This document shows, piece by piece, positions 8,123-16,932 of a stretch of 64,000 nucleotides of DNA (the stretch's first letter is position 1; every line of letters begins with the position of its first letter). A program made the translations under genes and the position numbers. This stretch comes from Sinorhizobium mexicanum (GTDB lineage Bacteria; Pseudomonadota; Alphaproteobacteria; Rhizobiales; Rhizobiaceae): the NCBI RefSeq assembly GCF_013488225.1, contig NZ_CP041241.1:186001-250000 (forward strand). Reading direction: 5' to 3'. The notes under the pieces were generated by a model, which was not told where the DNA came from, searched no databases, and worked only from the letters and a program-made list of their open reading frames with translations.

Positions 8123-10063
8123 ATGACCGCTCGACGCATCCACCTGGTCTTCAAGACCCATCTCGATATCGGCTTCACAGACCATGCGGAAAACGTGCGG
8201 CGGCTTTATCACGAGCGGTTCATCCCGCAGGCGATCGCGACGGGCGAGCATTTTCACGCAGAGGACCCGCAAAACCCGAAGTTCATCTGGACGACGGGCG
8301 CATGGCTCATCTGGGACCACCTCAACACGCGTTCGGCCGAAGAGGTGGCGCGGCTCGAAAGGGCGATCGAGAAGGGGGTGATCCGCTGGCACGGCCTTCC
8401 CTTCACCACCCATTCGGAACTAATGAGTCCCGCGCTCTTCCGGGCCGGGCTTTCCTATGCGGCCGAGCTCGACCGCCGCTTTGGACGGCAGACGATCGCT
8501 GCAAAAATGACGGACGTGCCGGGCCATACGCGCGGAATTGTGCCTTTGATGGCCGAGGCCGGGCTGAAATTCCTGCATATCGGCGTCAACACCGCCTGTC
8601 CTTCTCCGGACGTTCCGGAAATCTTCCGATGGCAGGCCCCTGGCGGCGAGGAGATCGTCGTCATGTACCAGCAAAGCTACGGCGCCACCCACCTGCCTGA
8701 GGGGCTTTCCGAGGGCCTGAGCTTTGCCCACACCAGCGACAATATCGGCCCGCAGCAGATTCATCAGGTGGTGGAAGTTCTGCGGGAAATGGGCCACCGG
8801 CACCCGGACGCTGAAATTCGAGCGGGCACCCTTGAGGATTATGGCGCGTTCCTGTGGGAACGCCGGGAGCGCTTCCCGGTGGTGGACCTAGAACTCGGCG
8901 ACAGCTGGATCCACGGCGCTGCCGCCGACCCGGTAAAGATCGCGCGGTTCCGGGCCTTGCAGCGGCTTTACGACACCTTCGAGGCGGAGGGGCTGTCGCC
9001 GGCGCGGCACGACTTCGGGCGCAAGCTGACGCTGGTGGCCGAGCACACTTGCGGCGTCGATATCAAGACATACCTGCGCGACGAAACGGCCTGGGACCGG
9101 CCGGCCTTCGAGGCGATCAGGAAAGACGACTACCGCTTCCGCTATACCGAAGCTTCCTGGGGCGAACAGCGGATCTATCTCGGTCAGGCAGTCGAGGCGC
9201 TTTCGGCTGACGACCGCAGACGAGCGGAGGCTGCCCTTCGGGAGACGGAGGTGCCGGCTGCGATCGACGTCCAGCCGTCGCCGCCGACGGGCAAGGTCAC
9301 GGTCGACGACATGGAGGTGGAACTCGATCCCGAGACCGGCGATATCCTGGCGCTCGCCGCGAGCAACTGGCGGCTCGAAGGAGACGGACGGCTGTTCGGC
9401 TACCGCTATGAGAGCTACGACGCCGACGATCTGGCCCGGTTCATGGACAGCTATCTCACCGACCGGCCGGAATGGGCGATCCTCGATCACGGCAAGCCGG
9501 GGCTAAGCGGTGCGCAGACGGCGCGGTCCGCTTCCTTCAGGCCGCAATTGATCGGCATTGCAAGGGATGGCGGCAAGCTTGTGGTCGCCTGCCGGTTTTT
9601 CGGCGCAGCGCAGGAACAACTGGGAGCCCCCGCCCGGGTGGATTATGTCGTGCAGCCGGCGGGCGACGGCGTCGAACTCGCGGTAGTGTTGCGCGGCAAG
9701 CCCGCCAACCGGATGCCGGAAGCGGGTTTCATCGATATTGTCTCGAAGGGGGCTGTCGGCTGGGAATTTTGCAAGACCGGACTCTGGCAGAAGGCGGCGC
9801 GGACTGTCCGGCGGGGTGGCGGAGCGTTGCAGGCGATCTTCGCCGCGCGCACAGCTTTTGCCGGCGGACATATGACGGTCGAGCCGCTCGACTCGCCGCT
9901 CGTGGGACCGCTCGGGGAATCCTTCATGCGGTTCCCCGACAGGCCGCCGGCCTACAGAGCAGGGCTCGCGTTCAACCTCCATAACAACAAATGGGGCACC
10001 AATTTCCCGATGTGGTGGCAGGGCGACTTCATCAGCCGCTTCCAGATTCACATTGACGGTTGA
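8123..10063 (+). CDS. DUF5054-domain protein, glycoside hydrolase family 38-like
   Basis: A 646-aa cytoplasmic protein (no signal peptide). The N-terminus HLVFKTHLDIGFTDHAENV gives the H-x-D metal-ligand motif of the alpha-mannosidase (GH38) fold, and KMTDVPGHTRG and LVAEHTCGVDIKTY are probable further active-site segments. This arrangement matches proteins carrying DUF5054. The C-terminal half is beta-rich, as in GH38 enzymes. The start has GAAAGG upstream. It follows the LacI gene on the same strand and faces away from the sugar importer, so it probably hydrolyses an imported oligosaccharide, perhaps a mannoside; the substrate is inferred from fold only. Confidence 0.78.
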   Translation: MTARRIHLVFKTHLDIGFTDHAENVRRLYHERFIPQAIATGEHFHAEDPQNPKFIWTTGAWLIWDHLNTRSAEEVARLERAIEKGVIRWHGLPFTTHSELMSPALFRAGLSYAAELDRRFGRQTIAAKMTDVPGHTRGIVPLMAEAGLKFLHIGVNTACPSPDVPEIFRWQAPGGEEIVVMYQQSYGATHLPEGLSEGLSFAHTSDNIGPQQIHQVVEVLREMGHRHPDAEIRAGTLEDYGAFLWERRERFPVVDLELGDSWIHGAAADPVKIARFRALQRLYDTFEAEGLSPARHDFGRKLTLVAEHTCGVDIKTYLRDETAWDRPAFEAIRKDDYRFRYTEASWGEQRIYLGQAVEALSADDRRRAEAALRETEVPAAIDVQPSPPTGKVTVDDMEVELDPETGDILALAASNWRLEGDGRLFGYRYESYDADDLARFMDSYLTDRPEWAILDHGKPGLSGAQTARSASFRPQLIGIARDGGKLVVACRFFGAAQEQLGAPARVDYVVQPAGDGVELAVVLRGKPANRMPEAGFIDIVSKGAVGWEFCKTGLWQKAARTVRRGGGALQAIFAARTAFAGGHMTVEPLDSPLVGPLGESFMRFPDRPPAYRAGLAFNLHNNKWGTNFPMWWQGDFISRFQIHIDG

Positions 10064-10148
10064 AACGACTCCGGCCCCGGGCTTTCCCGTCGCAGCCCGC
10101 GGGATATCAGCGGCGTAGAGACGAATGGCCGGGCAAGACGGAAATGAA

Positions 10149-10182
10149 GGTGCTCCCCGCTGCTGAAGGCGCGGGGAGCACC
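10149..10182. terminator. bidirectional hairpin terminator
   Basis: A perfect 12-bp stem (GGTGCTCCCCGC and complement) with a 10-nt loop lies between two convergent genes ending at 10063 (+) and 10189 (-). There is no long T tract on either side, so termination strength is uncertain. Confidence 0.6.
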
Positions 10183-10188
10183 GGTCGC

Positions 10189-10593
10189 TTACCGAATGAC
10201 CTGCACTACAGTATAGGTCTTGGGATCAACGATGACGCGCTGATGGTTCACGACCGCGTAGGCATAGGTCGGATTCTCCGGTATCGGCGTCAGGGCAACG
10301 GTCCGCGGAAGCGGTCGACCGACTGCGATACGCTCACGAACAACGACCGTATCCGCCATCGGCTGCTGCTGCACGTAGGTGACTACCTGCTGCGGCGGAG
10401 GCGAGATGGCGGCACCGGCGATGAGACCAACCGCGCCGCCGACAGCAGCGCCTACCGGGCCTCCGACAATCGCGCCGGTCACAGCGCCGCCTGCCGCACC
10501 GGTCACGGCGCCGTCATTATTGTCATTTGCCATCGCAGGCGCTGCCATAAGCCCGACTGCAAGGGCGGGAACCAGAAGAATTTTCGTACTCAT
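10189..10593 (-). CDS. DUF1236-domain secreted/envelope protein with glycine-zipper segment
   Basis: 134 aa, starting MSTKILLVPALAVGLMAAPAMA, a clear Sec signal peptide with cleavage before NDNND. A Gly/Ala-rich stretch follows (GAAGGAVTGAIVGGPVGAAV) that resembles a glycine-zipper membrane segment. The C-terminus YAVVNHQRVIVDPKTYTVV fits the DUF1236 consensus. An AAGGAGGA site 7 nt upstream fixes the start at 10593; a longer frame from 10650 lacks support. Function is unknown; such proteins are common single genes in rhizobial genomes. Periplasmic or outer-membrane location is inferred. Confidence 0.85.
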   Translation of the reverse strand: MSTKILLVPALAVGLMAAPAMANDNNDGAVTGAAGGAVTGAIVGGPVGAAVGGAVGLIAGAAISPPPQQVVTYVQQQPMADTVVVRERIAVGRPLPRTVALTPIPENPTYAYAVVNHQRVIVDPKTYTVVQVIR

Positions 10594-11249
10594 GATCAAT
10601 CCTCCTTCTTCTGTGGAGGATAAAACGCCGAGCATATGGATAGGTTCCACATATTTGCGGAATGTTAAAGACTAAAATAAAACGTGAAAACTATATTTCG
10701 AAAAATCACGCGTCCTATATTCTGCATTTTCCGTGAAGAGATGCGACTGTTCCCGATAATTACATAATATGCCACCTGATTTTGGATCGCTGTCGCGCAC
10801 GCAACGATCAAGCCTCAAATCCTCCTCCGCTACTTTCTTGACGCGCTTGGCGGCCGGAACCCGGCGAGCTTGATTTGTATCGGATCCCACGGCCGGGTTA
10901 CGGGAGAGGCAACCGGTGGGATTGTTGGACGCGCGGGCTGCGGGTTTTGGGAGGCAATTTGCTTGATCGGGGGCTTGAAACCTGCGGGTCAGGACCCATC
11001 TATCCCACACTGCCCGTATCGAGGCGTTTTCGAGCCGACGACTGGTCTGGCCGCAAGACATCTCCGGGTCGAATAGGGCGCTCCCCTCAATGGGTTGAGC
11101 GCCCTATTCCATTTGACGAGGACGGCAATTCCGCGGCGGATGGGGCGCCGCCGCGTTCAGAAAGCAGCCGAAGCGCCGCCCATGCATTGCATTAATCGCA
11201 TTAATAGGGACAATAACAGGGATAACAAGCGAGCAAGGGAGGAAGTGCG
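10594..11249. other. gap without a recognisable gene; contains a 13-bp inverted repeat
   Basis: No convincing coding sequence was found in these 656 nt. Open frames on both strands lack ribosome sites and recognisable motifs. At 11071-11109 a perfect 13-bp inverted repeat (GAATAGGGCGCTC and complement, 13-nt spacer) resembles a terminator but has no T tract. It could mark the end of a decayed gene. Confidence 0.6.
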
Positions 11250-11465
11250 ATGCCACAGCAGCCTCACTCCATTGCCACCCCCGCCGAGCACATTGTGACC
11301 GCGCGCGAGGCATTGGAGTTGCTATATCTGCACCTCGAACAGGAAGCCGAAGCCAAGCTCGTGGCTGCGGCCATACGCGCCGGCTGGTCCGCCGAGGAGG
11401 CGTTATCGGCGATCGATGAGCTCAAGCTGGAAGACATGCAAGCCATCGCCAGGCGGAAGTCCTAA
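11250..11465 (+). CDS. hypothetical 71-aa protein
   Basis: Starts MPQQPHSIATPAEHIVTARE with a strong GGGAGGAA site 5-6 nt upstream. The rest is helical and acidic (ALELLYLHLEQEAEAKLVAAA, SAEEALSAIDELKLEDMQ). No signal peptide or membrane segment is visible. The ribosome site and coherent amphipathic helices support a real gene; no family was recognised. It stands alone, convergent with the penicillin-binding-protein gene. Confidence 0.65.
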   Translation: MPQQPHSIATPAEHIVTAREALELLYLHLEQEAEAKLVAAAIRAGWSAEEALSAIDELKLEDMQAIARRKS

Positions 11466-11558
11466 TCGCGACGAAAATGGCTGCAAGACGTCGCTTGGCC
11501 GCGGAATTCGAGACCTCGACTCATTTCCGGCAGACGGTTCCCAAGGTCGCGGAGTGGA

Positions 11559-13826
11559 TTATTTTTCGCAAAGGCGACGAGGCCCCGTGTAGGGCTGGAA
11601 CGTGCAGTCGTACGGCCGGAACGAGCGGTAGGCGCGTGCGCAGGCGTGAACATTGCAGGACGCAGGCGCCCCGCCGTCATCTGCGGAACTGATCGTCTGA
11701 TCGGACTCGCTGGGCGCCTTTTCGTCGCCTGTGGCCGATGCTGCGCTCATGAAGCTCCGCCAGATTCGCGCCGGTAGCTTGCCGCCTGTTACCTCGTTCA
11801 TGGGTGTCTCGTCGTCATTTCCGACCCAGACGCCAACGACCAGCCGTTCGTTGAAACCGATGAACCATGCGTCGCGATGGTTCTGGCTGGTGCCCGTCTT
11901 GCCCGCTGCAAACATCCCGAGATTGGCCTCCTGGCCCGTCCCTCGTTCGACGACCAGCCGCAACAAATCGACGAGATCCGGCTGGTACTGGCGAAGATCG
12001 ATAGTGGGGTGCTTGGGAGCGCCCAAGCGGAACGCGCGGGGCTCGCCATCCGCCCGGAAAGATACGATCCCCCAGGGCTCGACCGGGGCCGCGCCCGCCC
12101 GGACCGAAGCGTAGGCGCCGGTAAGATCAAGCAGGTTCACTTCCGATGAGCCGAGCGCCAAGCTCGGCGTTTCAGCGAGTTTGGCATCGATCCCCAATTC
12201 GCGAGCGGCGGCGATAACCTTGTCGATCCCAACTTCCATCGCCAGCGCCACCGTCGCGGCGTTCAGCGAGCGCGCGAACGCCTCCGCGATACTCACTTGC
12301 CCGCGATAGCCGCCGTCGTAGTTTTCCGGAGACCAGCCGTCGATCTCTATCGGCGCATCTTCGACCCAGTCGAAAGGAGTGAGGCCGGCCTTCAATGCGG
12401 CATAGTAGACGAAGAGCTTGAAGGCAGAGCCCGGCTGGCGCATCGCCGAGACTGCGCGGTTAAAGGTGCTCTTCGAGTAATCGCGCCCACCGACCATGGC
12501 GACCACAGCGCCCTCCGGCGTCATCGCCACCAAGGCAGCCTGCTGCACTCCCGCTTCTTTACCTGCCTGCTCGAGGGCTTTGGCAACCACCTTTTCGGCG
12601 ATCGCCTGCAGCCGCGGCACAATCGTCGTTCTGACCTTGATCGTGCCGCGGTAAGGGCCTGCAAGCTCGCGCGCCTCCTGCATCACCCAGTCGGCAAACC
12701 AACTGCCTGACCGTATTGCCGGCTTTGCCGGACGAAGTTCGGCGGTCGCGGTCTTGGCCTGCTCTGCGGTTACCTTGCCGCTCTTGATCATGGCATCGAG
12801 CACGAGTTCCGCCTGCCGCCGCGCGCCATCCGGGTTGCTTATGGGATTGAGCTGCGAGGGCGCACGGATGATGCCCGCAAGCATCGCGGATTCACTTACA
12901 TTGAGATCCCGCACGTCCTTGTCGAAGTAAATGCGGGCAGCTGCCGGGACGCCCGTTGCGCCGGCACCAAGATAGATATTGTTCAGGTATCGCGTGAGGA
13001 TTTCGTCCTTGCCAAGTTTGCGCTCCAGCCAGAAGGCAATGACTGCTTCCTGGATCTTCCGCTTCCAGGTGCGATCCCGCTCCAGATAGAGGATCTTGAC
13101 CAGCTGCTGCGTAATCGTGCTGCCGCCCTGCACGACTTCGCCTGCACCGACATTCGTATAAAGCGCACGAAGAATGCCCCTTAGATCGATACCGAAGTGC
13201 GCATAGAAACGCCGATCCTCTCTTGTAAGCACGGCATCGATGAGATGCGACGGGAAATCTGCTCGGGTCGCATAGGGGCCCTGAAGCGGCCCTTGGGTCA
13301 CCAGCGGCTTGCCGGCAGCCGTTTCAAGCACCACCACCGGCTTCAATGAACCATCGGCAATCTCGTCCCACGGCACGTCCCTCAATGCCCACGAAAAAAC
13401 GGCGATCAGCGCGGCAAGCAATACTGCGCCCGCAATTGCCGCGCCCCGCGCGAAGATGGCGCGCTTCCTGTGTGCGCTCGCTGGGGGAGCGGTCATGTCT
13501 CTTGAACGCCGGCGCCGAAGGCCCATCCAAAGGGTTCCATCCAAGCCGGCAGCGTTCTGCCTTGCGTCGGATACCTCCGGCTCTCGCGGTCGCTGCCGGA
13601 GGTTTTTGCCATCAAGCTTTTCAGCGAGTTGGGAGGTCGCGCCGACCGCATCGTGACGCACTGCCTGTCCAAGCCTCAGCAACGCCCGGCCGATTTCTGC
13701 AAGCGCTCTGCCCGTACGCCCAAATGCAGCGCCATCGGAGCGTCCTGCCGCTTCAATGCCGGACCGGGATGACTCTGGCCCTTGATTTTCCGCGCCTCCA
13801 CCCGGAGCAGCGTTGTTGTCCGCCAT
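11559..13826 (-). CDS. class A penicillin-binding protein (PBP1a-type) with BA14K-like C-terminal tail
   Basis: 755 aa from MADNNAAPGGGAENQ. A hydrophilic cytoplasmic N-terminus of ~120 residues precedes one membrane segment (about 126-147). A GT51 glycosyltransferase domain follows (DAVLTREDRRFYAHFGID, GGSTITQQLVK), then a transpeptidase domain with the three active-site motifs: SxxK in RQPGSAFK, SxN in ARSLNAAT, and KTGTS. It polymerises and cross-links peptidoglycan. Unusually, after the transpeptidase domain there is a Ser/Asp-rich linker and a ~35-residue tail with four Cys (CNVHACARAYRSF ... RRLCEK) that matches the BA14K repeat found in small rhizobial/Brucella envelope proteins. Upstream in-frame codons to 14006 were rejected as non-coding in character. 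Confidence 0.92.
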   Translation of the reverse strand: MADNNAAPGGGAENQGPESSRSGIEAAGRSDGAAFGRTGRALAEIGRALLRLGQAVRHDAVGATSQLAEKLDGKNLRQRPREPEVSDARQNAAGLDGTLWMGLRRRRSRDMTAPPASAHRKRAIFARGAAIAGAVLLAALIAVFSWALRDVPWDEIADGSLKPVVVLETAAGKPLVTQGPLQGPYATRADFPSHLIDAVLTREDRRFYAHFGIDLRGILRALYTNVGAGEVVQGGSTITQQLVKILYLERDRTWKRKIQEAVIAFWLERKLGKDEILTRYLNNIYLGAGATGVPAAARIYFDKDVRDLNVSESAMLAGIIRAPSQLNPISNPDGARRQAELVLDAMIKSGKVTAEQAKTATAELRPAKPAIRSGSWFADWVMQEARELAGPYRGTIKVRTTIVPRLQAIAEKVVAKALEQAGKEAGVQQAALVAMTPEGAVVAMVGGRDYSKSTFNRAVSAMRQPGSAFKLFVYYAALKAGLTPFDWVEDAPIEIDGWSPENYDGGYRGQVSIAEAFARSLNAATVALAMEVGIDKVIAAARELGIDAKLAETPSLALGSSEVNLLDLTGAYASVRAGAAPVEPWGIVSFRADGEPRAFRLGAPKHPTIDLRQYQPDLVDLLRLVVERGTGQEANLGMFAAGKTGTSQNHRDAWFIGFNERLVVGVWVGNDDETPMNEVTGGKLPARIWRSFMSAASATGDEKAPSESDQTISSADDGGAPASCNVHACARAYRSFRPYDCTFQPYTGPRRLCEK

Positions 13827-14410
13827 GCGTGAACTCTTTTCCAAACGACTGCGCCAACGCCGCCATGAGCCGCGCGACGCGACCCTTCCGATGTTCTCGC
13901 TTCGGTTCGGATCGCCTTGCGCGCAGAACGCATTGGCCGGGCAAGAGGTTGCCAACGACAGGTACAAGGAATGGCAGATGCTGCGCCGCTGACGGAATGC
14001 AAGCATACTCTATTCGAGCTCTATGGCAGAAATTGCGAAGAGTCTTTCGACTGATGCCATCAGATCAATGGCGGCCTTTCTCGAGATTGCCCCTGCGCCA
14101 CCTGCAGGCCGGATGGCAAGGAACAAACGGGCCACCATTCCCGGCAAGCCGGCCGGCATCGAGAGGCGGCGTTCGAAAGAGGTGTGGCGCATCGTCTCGC
14201 AGGGCTGCGGTTGGTGGGGTCGAGCCACCGTTCGAGGAACGGTGCCCATGTGCCAGGTCCGGACTGCCCCGGTCTGCTCGGCCGATCTCAATAATCTTGT
14301 GAAATATCCGATACTAGGGCACAATTTGTGAATGCACCCGAAGTGCGGAGCTATCGCAGACCGGCCGCCTCGCGCCGAGTGACTAGTTCGCGTGGGAGGG
14401 GTCGGCGTCG
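13827..14410. other. 584-nt region upstream of the complex I operon, no gene seen
   Basis: Separates the divergent PBP gene and nuoJ and so should contain both promoters. Open frames on both strands lack ribosome sites and recognisable domains. I saw no convincing FNR/FixK box, sigma-54 site or clear -35/-10 pair. Confidence 0.5.
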
Positions 14411-14911
14411 ATGCATCAGGGGTTCTTTCTTCTGTTCGCTGCGGTGTCCGTGATCACAGCCCTGACTGTGGTCCTGGCGCGCAATCCCGTTCACAGCGCA
14501 TTGGCACTGATGGCGTGCTTCCTCCAGGTCTCGGCAATCTTTGTCCTGCTCGGCGCGCCATTGCTCGCGGTCATCCAGATCTTCGTCTATGTCGGCGCGA
14601 TCATGGTCCTGTTCCTGTTCGTGATCATGATGATCGACGTGCGGGAAGCGGTGTTGCAGCGGTTCCTGCCGGGTGGCAACCTGCCGGCTCTCGTGCTGCT
14701 CGTCCTGCTCGGCGTCGAGATGGTTGTACTGGTGCTCTGGAGCGACCGCTTTTCGATCGCGGAACCTGTCGCCATCCGCGGCGGCGATCAGGTCAGAGAA
14801 CTCAGCACGGCCCTTTTCGCCGACTATCTCCTCCCGTTCGAAGCCGCCTCCGTCATCCTGCTGGCTGCCCTTGTCGGCGCGATCGTGCTGGCGCGGAAGG
14901 AGCCGGGGTGA
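14411..14911 (+). CDS. nuoJ: NADH-quinone oxidoreductase subunit J
   Basis: 166 aa, five predicted membrane spans, with typical NuoJ features: [17 protein letters not shown] in the second span and [21 protein letters not shown] containing the pi-bulge helix (TM3) near residues 56-75. NuoJ is part of the E-channel region of complex I. A GGGAGGGG-like site lies upstream. It is the first gene of the plus-strand complex I cluster and overlaps nuoK by 1 nt (TGATG), so the two are co-translated. Confidence 0.93.
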   Translation: MHQGFFLLFAAVSVITALTVVLARNPVHSALALMACFLQVSAIFVLLGAPLLAVIQIFVYVGAIMVLFLFVIMMIDVREAVLQRFLPGGNLPALVLLVLLGVEMVVLVLWSDRFSIAEPVAIRGGDQVRELSTALFADYLLPFEAASVILLAALVGAIVLARKEPG

Positions 14912-15213
14912 TGGTTCCGCTCTCGTGGTACATCTTGCTCGGAGTAGTGCTGTTCGTGATCGGGGCGGCCGGCGTGCTGCTCAGGCGCAATATTCTGGTC
15001 GTGCTGATGTCGCTGGAGTTGCTGCTCAACTCGGTCAACATCAACTTCATCGCTTTCGGGCGTTACTACGCTGATTTCCGCGGGCAGATCTTCGCGATCT
15101 TCGTCATCGCAACTACCGCTGCGGAGGTAGCCGTCGCCCTTGGCATCCTGGTCGCCCTCGTGAGGAACAAGGCTACTCTCAAGGTCGACGATGTGACCGT
15201 GATGAAAGGATAG
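14911..15213 (+). CDS. nuoK: NADH-quinone oxidoreductase subunit K
   Basis: A 100-aa, three-span membrane subunit. [19 protein letters not shown] carries the conserved Glu of TM2, and [17 protein letters not shown] carries the second conserved Glu of TM3; both belong to the proton path. The start is the ATG that shares its A with the nuoJ stop codon. Length and residues are normal for the family. Confidence 0.94.
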   Translation: MVPLSWYILLGVVLFVIGAAGVLLRRNILVVLMSLELLLNSVNINFIAFGRYYADFRGQIFAIFVIATTAAEVAVALGILVALVRNKATLKVDDVTVMKG

Positions 15214-15217
15214 CGGC

Positions 15218-16681
15218 TTGGAACCGGTGATCTCGATCCGGCCGCTGCTTGCCGTCGCCATTGCCGGCCTGGCGGCCCTTTCAGTTCTCCTGTTGAACAA
15301 GCGCGAAAAAGCCCGCGATCTCGTCTCGCCGCTGGCGGCGATCGCCATGTTTGCAACCGTCGCCTCGATGGCGCCGACGGTGCTTTCCGGCGGAACCGTC
15401 GAACTGCGTCTCTTCGAGATCCTGCCCGGCATCGATTTCGCTTTCCGGGTCGATGCGCTCGGCATGGTGTTTGCCACCGTCTCGTCGCTCCTGTGGATCG
15501 TGGCGGCGGTCTATTCCATCGGCTACATGCGGCATTTGCATGAGCACGCGCAGACCCGGTTCTTCGCCTGCTTCGCCATGAGCCTCGCGGCGGCTGTCGG
15601 GGGCGCCTTCGCCGCCAATCTGTTCACGTTGGTGATCTTTTACGAGGTGCTGAGCCTCGTCACCTATCCGCTCGTCTACCACCACGAGGACGAGGAGAGC
15701 TGGAAGGGCAGCCGCAAGTATCTCGTCTATCTGATGGGTGCTTCGAAAAGCGTGCTCCTTGCCGCGCTGGCGCTGACCTACCACATCGCGGGGTCGCTGG
15801 ACTTCGTGCCCGGGGGACTGCTCGCGGGCGCCAACGCCCCGGCGGCTCTGCTGACGGTCGTCTATTTCTGCTATCTCTTCGGCTTCGCCAAGGCCGCGGT
15901 GATGCCGATGCATGCCTGGCTACCTGCCGCAATGGTCGCCCCGACGCCGGTCAGCGCGCTCCTGCATGCGGTGGCGGTGGTCAAGATGGGCGTCTTCTGC
16001 GTGCTCAGGGTGGTGTTCCATGTCTTCGGCGTGGGCCTGATGGGCGGGCTGGGACTCGGCATCGCCACCGCCTATCTGGTGTCGTTCACGATCGTGATGG
16101 CGTCCATCTACGCGCTGACGCGGGACGACCTCAAGGCGCGGCTCGCCTATTCGACAGTCAGCCAGCTCTCCTACGTGGTGCTGGGCGCGGTGCTGTTGTC
16201 GCCGGTCGCGATGGTCGGCGGGATCATTCACATCGCGGCGCACGCCTTTTCCAAGATCACGCTCTTCTTCTGCGCCGGCTCGATCTACTGCGCGTCCGGC
16301 AAGCGCAACATCAGCGACATGGCCGGTATCGGCCGCAGGCTGCCCTGGACGATGGGGGCGTTCTTCGTCGCCTCGCTGAGCATGATCGGAGTGCCGCCGA
16401 CCGCGGGCTTCGTCAGCAAGTGGTATCTGACGCTCGGCTCGGTCCAGGCAGGAGAAGTCGCGTTCCTGATCGTGCTGCTGGCGAGCTCGGTGCTGAATGC
16501 CGCCTATTTCCTGCCGGTCAGCTATGTCGCCTTTTTTGGGGCGGAGGCGCAGGAGAGCTCGGCAAAAGTTCGCGAGATTCCGTTGGTGACGATCCCGCTG
16601 GTTGCGACCGCGATCCTGTCGGTGCTGATGGGCGTCTTCCCCGGCTATTTCCTCGTATTGGCGGAGGGAGTGATCAAATGA
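15218..16681 (+). CDS. antiporter-like complex I membrane subunit 1 (NuoL/MrpD-type, short)
   Basis: 487 aa with about 14 membrane spans, of the proton-antiporter/complex I family. Key pump residues are present: Glu143 in FYEVLSLVTYPLV (TM5), Lys225 in FAKAAVMPMHAWLP (TM7) and Lys256 in AVVKMGVF (TM8). It is too short to carry the long lateral helix of canonical NuoL (~610 aa), and resembles proteins annotated monovalent cation/H+ antiporter subunit D. The start is a TTG 4 nt after the nuoK stop. It occupies the place where nuoL would be and overlaps the next small gene by 4 nt. It most likely pumps protons within the complex; Na+ is a less likely alternative. Confidence 0.88.
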   Translation: MEPVISIRPLLAVAIAGLAALSVLLLNKREKARDLVSPLAAIAMFATVASMAPTVLSGGTVELRLFEILPGIDFAFRVDALGMVFATVSSLLWIVAAVYSIGYMRHLHEHAQTRFFACFAMSLAAAVGGAFAANLFTLVIFYEVLSLVTYPLVYHHEDEESWKGSRKYLVYLMGASKSVLLAALALTYHIAGSLDFVPGGLLAGANAPAALLTVVYFCYLFGFAKAAVMPMHAWLPAAMVAPTPVSALLHAVAVVKMGVFCVLRVVFHVFGVGLMGGLGLGIATAYLVSFTIVMASIYALTRDDLKARLAYSTVSQLSYVVLGAVLLSPVAMVGGIIHIAAHAFSKITLFFCAGSIYCASGKRNISDMAGIGRRLPWTMGAFFVASLSMIGVPPTAGFVSKWYLTLGSVQAGEVAFLIVLLASSVLNAAYFLPVSYVAFFGAEAQESSAKVREIPLVTIPLVATAILSVLMGVFPGYFLVLAEGVIK

Positions 16682-16932
16682 TCGAGCGCATCGTCGATTT
16701 CTTTGGCGACGAGAGACATGCGACACGCCGCCGCCGGCTGTTCTATCTGCTGCTCGCTCTGATCGTCGTCGCCGACTTTCTGGTCCCCCGCGAACATGCA
16801 GAATATTTGTGGGAGCGCTTGCCTGGCTGGTCGGCCGTCTATGGCTTCGGCTCCTGCGTGATCCTGATTTTCGTTTCCAAGTTCCTCGGCCACCAGGGCG
16901 GGCTCATGCGGCGCGAGGACTATTATGACTGA
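16678..16932 (+). CDS. 84-aa membrane protein inside the complex I operon
   Basis: Starts MIERIVDFFGDERHATRRRR, then a hydrophobic span (LFYLLLALIVVADFLV, about 21-36) and a second one (VYGFGSCVILIFVSKFLG, about 54-71), and ends GLMRREDYYD. The ATG overlaps the preceding antiporter gene stop (ATGA), and its 3-prime end overlaps the next gene by 8 nt, so it is tightly coupled on both sides. It is not a canonical complex I subunit. A role as an accessory subunit bridging the two MrpD-like proteins is inferred from position only. Confidence 0.82.
   Translation: MIERIVDFFGDERHATRRRRLFYLLLALIVVADFLVPREHAEYLWERLPGWSAVYGFGSCVILIFVSKFLGHQGGLMRREDYYD

Noticed and set aside
10672..11061. Open frames on both strands after the DUF1236 gene
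   Set aside because: No ribosome site, no recognisable motif, and composition unlike coding DNA nearby.
14046..14066. Possible FNR/FixK box (TGAT-GCC-ATCA) before the complex I operon
   Set aside because: The half-site spacing is 3 rather than 4 nt, and it is about 350 nt from nuoJ.
13346..14302. 318-aa plus-strand frame
   Set aside because: Mostly antisense to the penicillin-binding-protein gene; Arg/Pro/Ser-rich shadow translation.
14010..14331. Two opposing ~100-aa frames upstream of nuoJ
   Set aside because: Neither has a convincing ribosome site or domain; both could be chance in GC-rich DNA.
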